Source: Humulus lupulus (Eukaryota > Streptophyta > Magnoliopsida > Rosales > Cannabaceae). Taken from it: a stretch of 64,000 bases of DNA. Where the stretch lies: positions 145,985,766-146,049,765 of the forward strand of contig NC_084795.1 in assembly GCF_963169125.1 (NCBI RefSeq). Reading direction: 5' to 3'. A program made the translations under genes and the position numbers. Every line of letters starts with the position of its first letter. Within the stretch, counting starts at the first letter, position 1. Positions 9,355 to 21,234 of the stretch are shown here, in pieces. The notes beneath the pieces were generated by a model. The model had not been told where the DNA came from. It ran no database searches and worked only from the letters and a program-made list of their open reading frames with translations.

Positions 9355-10323
9355 GCTACTGTAGATGCAAGTCTATGAATGCATTCTTGAAAAGAGATTT
9401 GCAAAATAAGATGCCATTGTGGATGTTTATACGACACTTTGACCATGCTTTATCTATGTTACGTTACAACAAGATGTAATAACACTACAAAACTAATTAA
9501 ATTGAACCGGTATTGAACCAGACAACTATGCCGTATGTGGATGATGAAATTTCTTCAATTTTCACAAGAATTTTTTTTACAAGGATAAGAAAGGATATAC
9601 GACTCGGCGATAAATATATTGTCTTGAAGGATGATAAGATACCATATTACACTCTTTGTTTGGTCAAAAAATACATTGGTTTTGGATTAAAGCGCAAAGT
9701 TTTAATCTCCAACGATGAGGATGATGTGCGATGTGATTGCTTTTCTTTTGAGACAAAAGGAATTTCACGCAGACATATTTTTTTTTTCATTGAAGATTTT
9801 GGAGAGAATAAGTTTGCCAATTTGTTTAGTAAATAGACGTTGGTTAAAAGATGCTAAAGAAGTTCAATTGTTGACTCAAGGTAATGAAAGAAAGTGTTCT
9901 CATCATGAAGTTATTGAAAATTCTAGGTACGTTGGTGTAACCACACAAACTACTATCGCATCATACCTTGCTACAAGATTGCGAGAAGCATTTCAAAAGG
10001 CTATAAAAGTTATATCAGAGTTGAATGCATAATTGGAAAAAAAGCCATCAGATGAAGAGTTAAAACATCTTCAAAATGACGAAGGAGTGTTTCCTAATAA
10101 TAGTTTGGACTCTCAGATTAAAAAAACAAAAGGCAAACAAACTACGGCTAGTTTGTTGAAATCATTCCCTAGAGGTGCAATGAAGAGAAAACTAAAAAAT
10201 TCGCCATTACATTGCGAAAATTGTGGTGAGGTTGTACATGATTCAAGGATTTGTCCTAAGGAGCCAAAGTCAACTACTAAGAAAAAGGTCTTTCGAAGAA
10301 GAAGAAAAAAAATCAATTGGTGA
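9355..10323 (+). pseudogene. FAR1-related (FRS) protein, C-terminal half, broken
   Basis: Fragments in order are as follows. A transposase-derived stretch at about 9375-9478 has LKRDLQNKMPLWMFIRHFDHAL. A SWIM-type zinc-finger region is at 9513-9836 (VRCDCFSFETKGISRRHIFF). Then come NRRWLKDAKEVQ (about 9829), a linker, and a second CX2C zinc-knuckle-like motif CENCGEVVHDSRIC near 10220 with a basic tail ending RRRRKKINW at 10320. FAR1/FRS proteins are plant transcription factors domesticated from Mutator-like transposases and act in light signalling. Here the SWIM cysteine expected before the final histidine is arginine, there is a frameshift between 9780 and 9840, and a TAA stop at 10030-10032. 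The FAR1 DNA-binding domain and most of the transposase core are absent. The source could equally be a MULE transposase. Confidence 0.65.
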
Positions 10324-11589
10324 CTAGTGATATCTTTTGTATAATTGTTTGTAAACACTTTTTGTAATTTTAATATCCAAGAAGAACTATTACATAATTT
10401 GTGTCATTTATTATTATTATTTTTAATAAGTCTATTTATTATTAATTTAATTATAATTTTATATTAAAATCGTCCATTTAAAGAATTAGGTTTTATTCCA
10501 ACATTTAATAAAAATTCAATATATGAAATTATTATTTTTAATTAATTTCAGCTACTACAAATAATTAGGGATAATAAATTTGACAATTAAATATTAAGTG
10601 CACCTCTTCAAATTGAAAGACCCTAACCACCTATATCCTAGATTTTTTAAAAAAAAAAAATTATTAAACATTTTTTGTTAAACATTAACTAGGGTTTAAA
10701 GTTATTATTGTTTGTTTTTAAATAAATTTCGAAATAGGAGAAAATATTTTAAATATGGTATTGAGAATTGGGAATTCTTAATGCACATTTTCAAATTCAA
10801 AGACTTTAACTATCTATATCCTAGCATTTAATAAAATATCATTGTATAAAATTATATATTTTTTATAATTAATTTCGACCACTACAAATAAATAGGGCTA
10901 ATTATTATTATTATTTTTTTAAATATTTTAAAAATGGTATTGAGAATTAAGAAAGTTAATTCATTTGCATAATTAGGGTTTAAAGTCATTATTTTTTTAA
11001 ATAAATTTTAAAATAAGAGAAAAATAGTTTAAATATGGTATTGAGAATTGAGAATTCTTAATGCAGCTCTTCAAATTCAAAGATTTAATGGCTCTAGCCA
11101 ACTATTAATATCCTAGCATTTAATAAAAATTAATTATATAAAATTATATTTTTTTATAATTAATTTCGGCTACTAAAATAAATAGGGCTATTATTGTTTT
11201 TAATTTTTTTGAATAGGTTATTGAGAATTGGGAAAGTTAATTCATTTCTAATAATTAGGGATTTCATTGATTTAACTATCCATTTAATGACAATTTAATG
11301 TTTCTTTTTCGTGCAAAGCAATAAATGTAATTATTAATTCATTTTCTTTTCAAAAGTATTAATTTTCTATTTGGAATTGTGAAAGTTGTTAAATTAACAT
11401 GAATAGGGTTTGGTCATTAAAATAACAAATTTTGCCTATATTAAAATAACAAAATTCAGCTACATCAATTTTATAAAACAAATTCTATTCGAAATTCTTA
11501 ATAAAAATTTTAATGTTGGAATTGAAATATGTATAACAAACTAGAAAACACATTTCAACACTATTATATTAATCATAAACTAAACCAAA
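10324..11589. repeat. AT-rich degenerate repeat units
   Basis: No ORF. Phrases such as TATATCCTAGCATTTAAT, TAATTTCGGCTACT and AATAGGGCTA recur at about 10550, 10880 and 11170, so this is the diverged, longer-period part of the array that follows. Confidence 0.55.
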
Positions 11590-13250
11590 AACATTTTAAG
11601 AAATACATCAAGAAAATATTATAACAATCATAATAAAACTCTTAGAAATCTATTGACCTTGATTTGTAGTTTTACACTAATTATTATTTTGAACAATTAA
11701 ATATTAAATATATGTTAAATATTAAATGTACATCTTCATATTCCAAGACTCTAACCAACTATTTATATCCTAGCATTAAATAAAAATTTATTAAATTATT
11801 TTTTTAAAACCCTAATTTTAGCTACAAAGAGTAATTGTTTTTTTTAAAAAAATTTATATATATATATATAGTTTTGAGAATTGAGAAAGTTTAATTAATT
11901 TGCATAATTATGGTTTACACTAATTATTATTTTAAAAAATTAAATATTGAATATATCTTAAATATTAAATGCACCTCTTCATATTCAAATATTCTAACCA
12001 ACTATCCATATCCTAGCATTGGTTAAAAATTTATTAAATTTTTTTTAAACCCTAATTTCGGCTACAAAGAATATTTGTTTTTAAATTTTTTTTTTTTTAA
12101 ATATAGTTTTGAGAATTGAGAAAGTTCAATTAATTCTCATAATTAGGGTTTACACTATTATTTTGAACAATTAAATATTGAATATATCTTAAATATCAAA
12201 TGCACATCTTCATATTTAAAGACTCTAACCAACTATCTATATCCTAGCATTAAATAAAAATTTATTAAATTATTTATTTTAAACCCTAATTTCGGCTACA
12301 AAGAATAATTGTTTTTTTAAAAAAATTAAATATATTTTTGAGAATTGGGAAAGTTCAATTAATTTGCATAATTAAGGTTTACACTAATTATTATTTTGAA
12401 CAATTAAATATTGAATATATCTTAAATATTAAATGCACCTCTTCATATTTAAAGACTCTAACCATTTATTTACATCCTAGCATTAAATAAAAATTTATTA
12501 AATTATTTTTTTTAAACCCTAATTTCGGCTACAAAGAATATTTTATTTTATAAAAAATTTATATATAGTTTTGAGAATTGGGAAAGTTCAATTAATTTGC
12601 ATAATTAGGGTTTACACTAATTATTATTTTGAAAAATAAAATATTGAATATATCTTAAATATTAAATGCACATCTTCATATTTAAAGACTCTAACCAACT
12701 ATCTATATCCTAGCATTAAATAAAAATTTATTACATTATTTATTTTAAACCCTAATTTCGGCTACAAAAGAATAATTGTTTTTTTAAAAAAAAATTTGAA
12801 TATAGTTTTGAAAATTGGGAAAGTTGAATTAATTTGCATAATTAGGGTTTACACTAATTATTATTTTGAACAATTAAATATTGAATATATCTAAATATTA
12901 AACGCGCATCTTCATATTCAAAGACACTAACCAACTATCTACATCCTAGCATTAAATAAAAACTTATTAAATTATTTTTTCAAATCTTAATTTCGGCTAC
13001 AAAGAATAATTGTTTTTTTTAAAAAAAAAAACTTAAATATAGTTTTGAGAATTGAGAAAGTTCAATTAATTTCCATAATTAGGGGTCACACTAAATATGA
13101 TTTTGAACAATTAAATATTGAATATATCTTAAATATGAAATGTACATCTTCATATTCAAAGACTCTAACCAACTATCTATATCTTAGCATTAAATAAATA
13201 AAAATATTAATATTTCACAATTGTGGTTATTTAAACCCTAATTCCGGCTA
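11590..13250. repeat. Tandem repeat, about 235-bp unit
   Basis: The anchor GCTACAAAGA recurs at 11821, 12061, 12295, 12528, 12761 and 12996, with a diverged copy at 13247. The spacings are 240, 234, 233, 233, 235 and 251. Each unit also has CCTAGCATTAAATAAAAA, TTAAACCCTAATTTCGGC, AGTTTTGAGAATTG and TAAATATTGAATATATCT. A TA microsatellite lies at 11853-11868. Units are roughly 85-90% alike by eye. Related phrases occur in spacers of the 30-38 kb cluster. No coding capacity is seen. Confidence 0.85.
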
Positions 13251-13458
13251 TGACAATTGTGGTGTACAATTAATATTGAAATTTTTGAAGATTAAAAATT
13301 TAAAATTATTGCACATGTTAAAATTCAAGAACTCTCATTTGAGATGATAATAACATTGTTCAAGACAATATATTTTTAATAAAAGGGTACAATATTAAAA
13401 ATAAAATCAACAAAAGTAAACATAAAAAACATGTGGAAACAAAAAAAACAAAAAAAAA

Positions 13459-13668
13459 CTACTTATGTTCGACCTTCCTCTTCTTCTTGGTGTGATTGTC
13501 TTCGTTCGTCATCTTCATTGTTTGGTTTTCGTTGATACGACGAAGAAATTCCATAGTTACCTCTTTGTGTTCTTCGTGTGGCACCCTCTCAATGTGTTCG
13601 CAAGTTCTCTTGATCCTTGCCAGTTCAATTTGCCATTTCTTTATTTCCACTTTTGTAAAACGCGCCAT
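13459..13668 (-). CDS. Small basic unknown protein, family B, 69 aa
   Basis: An open frame begins MARFTKVEIKKW. It is rich in lysine and glutamate, has an EIKKWQIELARIKRT segment likely helical, and ends in KKKRKVEHK, a classic monopartite nuclear-localisation-like cluster. Related frames are at 33890-34267 and 34973-35305: all share an E-I-x-x-W-x-x-E-L core, and the one at 34973 also ends in a lysine-rich tail. It could be the C-terminal exon of a longer gene. The surrounding DNA is AT-rich repeat. I do not recognise the family, and expression is unknown. Confidence 0.35.
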   Translation of the reverse strand: MARFTKVEIKKWQIELARIKRTCEHIERVPHEEHKEVTMEFLRRINENQTMKMTNEDNHTKKKRKVEHK

Positions 13669-13832
13669 AATTCTATTCCTTTATAACAATGTCGCTCGAC
13701 TCACAAGTATTAGAAAAATACTATTTTAAGGAAAAACTCAATGGAGCCTTGATAAAACATGCAATTTGGGCCCAATAGTTTAAAAATAAAAAATAATATG
13801 TCTTTATGCAATATTCAGAAATAAAATAAAGT
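13669..13832. other. Spacer, nothing recognised
   Basis: AT-rich DNA between the small ORF and the start of the long LTR-like region. No ORF or repeat identified. Confidence 0.4.
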
Positions 13833-15997
13833 TGTAAGTCCCACTGACGTAATTGAAATAAAAATCATAACATAAGTTCTTATTTATTCTTGGCGCTCAA
13901 CTTGATCGTCATTCATTCATAGGACACTCCACGCCATACATATTCAGACGTCGGAACTCCCCATATCACTGCGCGTGCCAAGGAGAAACCCTATAGTTTA
14001 CCTGAAAGGGAAAAAAAGAAGTGGGTGAGCTAGAAACCTAGTACGGAAGTACAACAAATACAACAATATCAAAGAAAGTGCTAGAAGAGCATATTCGTAT
14101 CGTAAACTCAAGGCAAAACATATCATCTTCATACTCATAAATCATAATCATAACCGTAATCATAGTCATACATCATAATCATACTCTTTGTGATCATGTC
14201 ACCCCTATTGTCCATGTCACATCTTGAGGTAACCAGCAAAAACATAAACTGGTAAGACCTCCTCTATGAGGTAAACAGGATCTCAGGTCCTCGAATAACC
14301 TTGGCACGTCCACCCTATGAGTTGCGTCATATCCTTAGTAACTCCTTTGTTGTGTCTTGTTCAACAGGCTAGCAACCTTTTGCTTTTCATTCATCATACA
14401 AGCACATGTATCACAGTTCCTATCAAAACATAGAATTCACATTTTTCATAGCACTTGACTTATTATAACATATGCTTTCCATAACACTTTATCTCTTGCA
14501 ACATAACAAGTCATATCTTTCATGACATAATTCATACAAAATTCTAACTAACTTCTTTACCTCAAGTCCAAGCAATTTAAAAAGCAGGGTACTTCACAAG
14601 GAGCCTAGAATCACAATCAAACACTCATCTCAATATCAAGTAAAACTAAGCATACTATACAAGCATATCACACGTGTGGATGGGTCATGCGCACGTGGCA
14701 CAAGTTGCACTGCAATTATAAACATACAATAATTCCACATAAAATCATAAAAGAATAATTCCAATTCTACTGAGTAATCCTCATTGGTTACAAAACAAGT
14801 ACCATATATTTGATTAATTGGCATATATTTAAATGTAAAAATGAACTTGCATGTAACATGCATTTATTATTTAAATAAATAATAAAATCCCATTTATTAT
14901 TTAAATAAAATAAAATGACCACATTTTTTCTATTTCTCACAAAATAATTAATTTCATAAAATACTATTATTCATTCTATCAAAATCACTTAATTATAAAA
15001 TAAAACAATTAAAAAAATATATGATTTAGCCTTGTAAAAAGTAAAACCTCAAGGTCATAAGATTTTACATTAAGTCACAAATATATGTAAGTTGGGAAAA
15101 TGCTAACTATACTCCCATTTGGTTAAATAATTCTTTGGTCAGCTTTTAGAAAAATAATTTTACTTAATTATTTTATGGATAAAAATTTGCATAATTATTT
15201 ATGAGAAAATTACACATCAAAGTATGGAAAAATCATATTTTTCATATATGAAATTTAAGGCATAAATTATTAAAACATATATTTGATATCCTTTTAATTA
15301 AAAGAGATTTTCCATAAAGCTAAGAAAAATTCAGCAAGCTAAAGCATACTCAAAATCACAATTTTCTTTTGAATTATTTTAACAAATAAATCTAGTATAC
15401 TTATATACCTTCATGCATTCAATAACACAATTTGCATGTAACAACAATTTAATTAAAATAAAAAAATAAACCTAAAAAATACATGTCTTGGTCGAAACCT
15501 AGCATGCTTCTATCTCTTTATTATTTCTAAAATTTACAATTAATCCTAGCATGTTTCTATTACCAAGTTTTGCATTTTTCTCTTTTATCAATCAACCATT
15601 AAAATAAAAAACACCAATAGCAACATACTATTATGATTTTCAACATAGCATCATACATAAAAATCCTAAATTGAATAAACATGAATCTCCATAATCTACC
15701 ATTATTAGATTTCCAATAAAACAAGAATGGTTTTAAACTTTTCAAGAAAACAAATAACATCATAACATGAACATCAACACCTAAACATATATATTCTCTA
15801 AAAAAATAAAAATAACCACCCACAACCATGCTTATCATGAACCTACAATTAAGCAAGGATCAAAACACAACTTGTAAACCTATTCAAAACACCCTAGGCC
15901 GAAACCCTAAAGGCACAAAAGTATTATCACTCCACACATATCAATCTTAGCATGCTTTCTAAGAAAATAATAACTTTAAAATCATGACAAGAACATA

Positions 15998-16603
15998 TGT
16001 TATCCAAAAAACAGGCATGGATGACATGGCAAACGTTTAGTACACGTGGCTGACATCTGGCAAGAGTCTTGTTCGACTATCGACCAGAAAGATGTCTACG
16101 GCGCTACGCTCAATCTTTATATACGACCAGCCTAGTCGTATACTCGCTATATACGGAGAAAATCTTATGCAGTTATAATCATATCCGAAATTATCTCCCA
16201 GGATTTCCTGAGTATCCGATTATTTAGGAAAGAATATCTGTAACAAATTAATGTAATCTTCCTTGAGCCTATAAATAGAGAAAGATAGCTCAAGGAAGGG
16301 GACTTTTTGCTTTCTAATTATCTGAGATTAGAGTTTTACAAGTGTATTAGAGCTATCACATTCGATATATTCTTTTGTTCTTCATAGGTTTGTGAAACTC
16401 ATTGAACCCTAGTTCTTTGATCACTCCTTTGAATCCTATATCAATAACAGCTCAAGTGGATGTAGGTTATTACCAGATTCTGGGGCCGAACCACTATAAT
16501 TTCTTGTGTGTTTTATTGTTTTTGTCATCATTCTCATTTCAACATATCTGTCCACATCAAGCATTTTTGACTCCGTGTCAGTTGACCAAAATCAGGGTCA
16601 ACA
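15998..16603 (+). mobile_element. Solo LTR, Tat-type Gypsy family, TSD ACATA
   Basis: 606 bp, TGTTATCC to GGGTCAACA, flanked by perfect ACATA (15993-15997 and 16604-16608). It is the same family as 1981-2574. TATAAATA box at 16270-16277, framed by TTGAGC and GCTCAA in inverted orientation as in the other copy. Confidence 0.9.
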
Positions 16604-17512
16604 ACATATATCAAGATCATGATACCATAGGCATACCCTAGCCGAAACATACATGCTTATAACAACAACCAACATTTCAAGATCCATAGACAAAATTTTT
16701 AGCATGCTTCTACGCATAGTAACAAAATAGAATCATGAAGTCAAAATGCATAGAGGCAAAACCATCCAAACAACCAAAAATATAAAAAACATAAACAAAA
16801 TAACAATAAATCATCACCATAATAATAAGAAGGTAGAATTCTCTATTACCTCCTTGATTGTGTTTAAGAACACTAAAGCCAAAAAGAACAACCTTGACAC
16901 ATAGTGATTTCGAATACCTCCAAAAAGAAAGAACAATTACTTAGAATGAGAAGGAGGACTATCCTTAGAGAATCAAAACAAGAACACAATCAAATCATAC
17001 CTTATGATTTTCGAACCCTAGCCTCCTTCTCCTTCCTCTCTTTCTTTCTTTCTTTCTCTCCTTCTTCTCGAGCCCTCTCTCTACCCTTGTGCAGTCAGCT
17101 AGCACTACAAAATGGGGTCCTCTATTCTCTCTTTCCCTTATAAAACCCTAAGAGGAGATATCCTCATTCAAATCCCTATCCTCCCCTTTGATTCTTTCCC
17201 CTCAATTGAAGTGATGGAGCACAAAAAGAGAAACTGAATCCCTTGCCTTGACCGACTACCCATCACTCCCTCTCTCTCTATGTTTCGGCTATGTGTGGCC
17301 TTTTCACACTAACCTCTTCATAATTCAACCTTCTATACTTAGCACAAGCCAATCAAATCAAAAGCCTTACCCTATTTATCTACTTCCTAGATTTAAATTA
17401 AAAAATAATTGGAAAATAAATTCCCTCTATTTCCTTCTCTTCCACACGTCAATCTCCTTCCCTATTTCTTTCCTTTTCTTCTTTTAATTACTTGATTAAA
17501 TAAATAAATAGT

Positions 17513-18264
17513 TGTACGCCCTAATTTTCCACTGGCTATTAGCGAGCTGAGATATGACATAATTATATCAGCCACGTGGATACCACGTGGCCGGAGCTGC
17601 TGTCGTCAAGACCTACCTCTTTAGCTCGGGGTAACCAAAGGTTTACCAAGATTATTTAAGGGCCAAGTCAGGAAAATAAAGACCGCAGGTCAAGAAGGCG
17701 TCCAGCTCGAGGCACGAGCTGGAGTTGGAAGCTGTGACCCTTTATAAAGTCAACCACGCAATGTAAACGTGCATATATCAGACATCACGTGTCTGATATA
17801 TCCCTGAATTCTCGGACACGCTGCATGAACGTGCGTGTTCAGGCACCCACGACTGGGTTGGGTCGTGCGGCCCATTATCCCCCTTACCTATTGATTAGAC
17901 CACACTTCATTTGTCAGGTTTTAGGAATTAATCATGAATGTCACAGAAGTGACATGACGGGTCAGAAGGTCACGGGATGACCCCCCTTACCAACTCCCAG
18001 GTGCCCTCTCCTATAAATATGGAGATCCTGGGAGTTGCAAAGGGTTGAATTCTATTGTGTAACAAAATACCCTGTAAAGAATACCAGAAATATAACAATA
18101 ATATTGGCTGGTGGAGTAGAAGGATTTTATCTTTGAACCACCTAAAAAACGTATTTGTGTCATCAGTTCATTTTAAGATCATCCATCTGTTTCGGCTCAT
18201 TATTCAGCACTAATCTCTTTCTCTTATTTTCTTAATTACCTGTTGGCGAAGAATCGCGTCAACA
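17513..18264 (+). repeat. 5' LTR of Tat element
   Basis: 752 bp, TGTACGCCCTAA to GCGTCAACA. A TATAAATA promoter box lies at 18012-18019, about 250 bases before the LTR end. It contains palindromes such as CACGTGG repeats near 17570-17582; one copy is missing from the 3' LTR. Frames such as 17789-17980 are not genes. Confidence 0.92.
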
Positions 18265-18285
18265 GTTTGGTGCTTTCATTGAGAG
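18265..18285 (+). promoter_or_regulatory. Primer binding site region
   Basis: GTTTGGTGCTTTCATTGAGAG directly follows the 5' LTR, the usual place for the tRNA primer site. I recognise the phrase as common in plant Tat elements but cannot assign the tRNA with certainty. Confidence 0.6.
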
Positions 18286-18319
18286 CTAGTTAGATTGGTG
18301 CTATCGCAAACATCCAACT

Positions 18320-21234
18320 ATGGTGACCACTCGATCAAGACACGGTAACGAGGCGGAACAACATGATGGGCAGGAGGCTCATCATGCCGCCATCTCCGGT
18401 GAGCAAAACCTTGAAGTTCAGCAGCGGCCGGGCAAGCAGCCAATAGGCCAGGATGACACTGGAAGTTCGGCACCCCGGCCACCTAATCCAAACCCGGATT
18501 TTTACACGGCAGTAGAGATGGAGAATGCTCAGCTGAGGAGTCAGCTGGCGAAAGCTAATCAGCAAATTAAGGAGGTGTTGGCCCGACTACCCCCTCTTAC
18601 AACCGACGCTAACGTCGGAAAGAGGCAAGGCGAGACTCATAAGTCCCGCCGGGGTAATCGGTCCAGGGCTAGCCGCTCGGCCAGACCTCCGACACCCAAC
18701 TCTACTCCCTCATCGCACCGCCGAGAGGAAAACTTCGAAGAACTACCCAGGGCCGAATAACAGCATAGCCGCTCGGTCCGAACTTCAACTCCCAGCTCAC
18801 AGCCAGCCTCGAGCACGCCCAAGAGGGCTTGAGGGAATTCTAGAAGGGGATCCGGGGAGGGCTCACAGCGACAGCCCATCTCGGCTAGCTGTCCTGCGCC
18901 CCGTCCAGATAGCCAGGCGCAAGGCCCGCAAGTTGGCAGGGCCGAAAGGCCCCCACCTAACCTGATCCGCCCTGACGGAACCAGGATTGCATCCCCGGTC
19001 AGACATCCTCCTTCACCAATAAGATATTCGTCACCTCCTCGGCCTATCCGAGATATTCCAGCTTATGGGAGCAGCAGGAGAAACCCGCCATCCGCAAGAC
19101 CTTCCCATCGTAGTAGGGCGCCCAGAGGAAGCCCGGATCCTCACCCCCAGAGGCGGGCTCCGAGCTTCTCTAACGGGAGCTACTGGACCGGAAGTTGCCG
19201 AAGTGACCTTTCTGGCGGAGACCTGCGTCAACGCCTAAGCTCAGCGCAAAGTCCTCAAGCCACCCCGAGGGGCGACCTACGAGATCGCCTTAACTCTCAT
19301 AGGGGAGGCCCAGTAGGAGGTGGCAGCCATGCTCGCTCAGGGGGAGACCTGTCCGAGGTACGTAACGGCGGGAATGTCCCAAATAACCTATCTTAAGATA
19401 GGAGGGGCAATAACCCACCAAACATATACAATGGATCCAGAGCTGTTGAACAGCCCCGGAATAACCAAGGAGATCAGGACAAAACCCTTGAGCGCTTGGC
19501 TCAGATGGAGGAGCTAATGAGGAAGCTCCTGTCGGAGAAAGAAAAAGACAAATATGATTCGGGGGACGAGTTTGAGCTCTTCGCCCCCAACATAGCAGCA
19601 ACGGCATACCCACCCGGTTTCTGTATGCCGCACCTGTCCAAATTCAACGGAGACGGAGATCCGTCAGATCATCTGGGTATGTTCAATACCCTGATGATGG
19701 CCCACAACATTGGCCCCGAGCTGAGGTGTTTAATATTTCCCTCCACACTGATTGGGCCGGCCAGACAGTGGTTCAGACAAAAAAAGAAGCAGTCAATCAG
19801 CTCCTGGAAAACTTTCTTTGTTGACGTCAAAAGAGCATTCCGAGCCTCCCAGGCTGCCCGTGTCAAGGCCGACTCCCTGGCTAACGTGAGGCAACAACCC
19901 GACGAGCCTTTGAAGGCTTACCTGAGCAGGTTCGCGAACGTCGCTGCTCGGGCCAGAGACGCATATGACAGCTCCAAGCTCATGGCTTTGAGGACTGGGA
20001 TCCTCGTCGGAGGGGGACTCTGGAATGAAATACAAAGGAAGGGAGTCAGCTCAGTAAACGAATTCCTAAATAGGGCCCAGGGGTGGATCAACTTGGAGGA
20101 GGCCTAAGCCTCAGCTGCAGGAACCAGCCAGGTCCCTGAGCAGCCCGCTGGAGTGGGAACGGAGGTCGTGACAGCGACCCAGAACGTTACACTGAATAAC
20201 CAGTTCGGTGGAGGCAAGAGAAAGGGGAACGACGAGGGCAACCAGCACGGCCTAAAGAAGAATAAGTCCGTAGAAAAGTTTAAGCCGGTCTATGCGACTT
20301 ATACGGAGCTCACTCACTCTAGGGAGAACATCTTCCTAGCAAACTCTGCTCGCCTCCCCTCGAAGAAGCCGGAGCCGTTAAAGCACCAGAAGGGGAAGCG
20401 AGACCCCTCCAAGTTTTGGCATTTCCACAACGACGTTGGCCACAATACCGACGATTGTAGACACCTGAAAGATGAGATCGAGACTCTCATCAGAGCCGAC
20501 CCCTTGGCTCAGTATGCGCGGAACAGGGTTCCAACAAGCCAACCTGCTCCGGAAGTCCCGGTCAGTCAGCTCGGGTCTCGAGTAGATCAAGACGTCCCTC
20601 CTCCAGTGGTAGGAGGAGAGATATCCACAATCTCTGGAGGTCCTCATTTGGCTGGCACGAGCAGGGGTGCCCAAAAGAGGTACGTCAACAAACTCAAGGC
20701 TCATAATGGAGTAGATTTCGTCCCCGAGCAGCATCTGCCAAAGCAGCAGCGATTGGAAAGGAAACCAATCATTTTTACTGAAGAAGATGCCAGCCATGTT
20801 CAGTTCCCTCATAACGATCCTCTGGTCGTATCTGTGCAGCTCGCTAATCGGAGGGTTAGGAGAGTGCTGATCGATAATGGGAGCTCGGTAAACCTTCTAT
20901 TCCGGTCCACGCTGGAGAAGATGGGTTTGACTGTCGCCGAGCTGAAGGCGACCTCCATGATGCTGTATGGTTTCTCGGGAGAAGGATCAGCGGCTATAGG
21001 GACGATCGGGCTGGTGATCACCTTAGGAGAGGGACCTCGGACAGTCTCAAAACTCCTTGAGTTCGTGGTCATCGACTGCCCCGCTGCATACAATGCCATT
21101 TTGGTCGACCTACGCTTATAGCTTTTGAAGCCGTCACCTTTGTCCGCCACCTCGCGCTGAAATTCCCTTCTTCCACGGGGATATGCACGGTCCGTGGCGA
21201 TCAACTTGCTGCCAGGGAATGCTACAACATTTCC
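18320..21234 (+). pseudogene. Tat gag and protease, broken
   Basis: One frame, starting MVTTRSRHGNEAEQ at 18320. A basic, serine/proline-rich N-terminal part follows, then a capsid-like region at about 19590-20100 (FNGDGDPSDHLGMF, GPARQWF, W-K-x-F). A knuckle-like motif near 20410-20470 has FHNDVGHNTDDCRHLKDEIE, with one expected cysteine absent. The aspartic protease near 20865-20900 has VLIDNGSSVNLLF, containing the active-site D and GSS. In-frame stops: 18758-18760, 18830-18832, 19394-19396 and 20105-20107. A frameshift near 21105 puts the rest into the pol frame. Gag forms the particle and the protease matures the polyprotein; this copy can do neither. Minus-strand frames here are shadows. 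Confidence 0.85.

Noticed and set aside
10113..10358. Minus-strand 81-codon frame
   Set aside because: Shadow of the FAR1-related zinc-knuckle tail on the plus strand.
11590..13250. CRISPR-like regular spacing of a short repeated phrase
   Set aside because: Whole units are repeated rather than short repeats with unique spacers, and the context is a plant genome.
16904..17487. Two Ser/Phe/Leu-rich plus-strand frames
   Set aside because: Pyrimidine-rich, low-complexity LTR-type DNA with TCTTTC runs; no conserved motif.
17565..17590. CACGTGG palindromes as a host G-box promoter
   Set aside because: Inside the Tat 5' LTR and partly missing in the 3' LTR. They may matter for the LTR promoter but do not mark a host gene.
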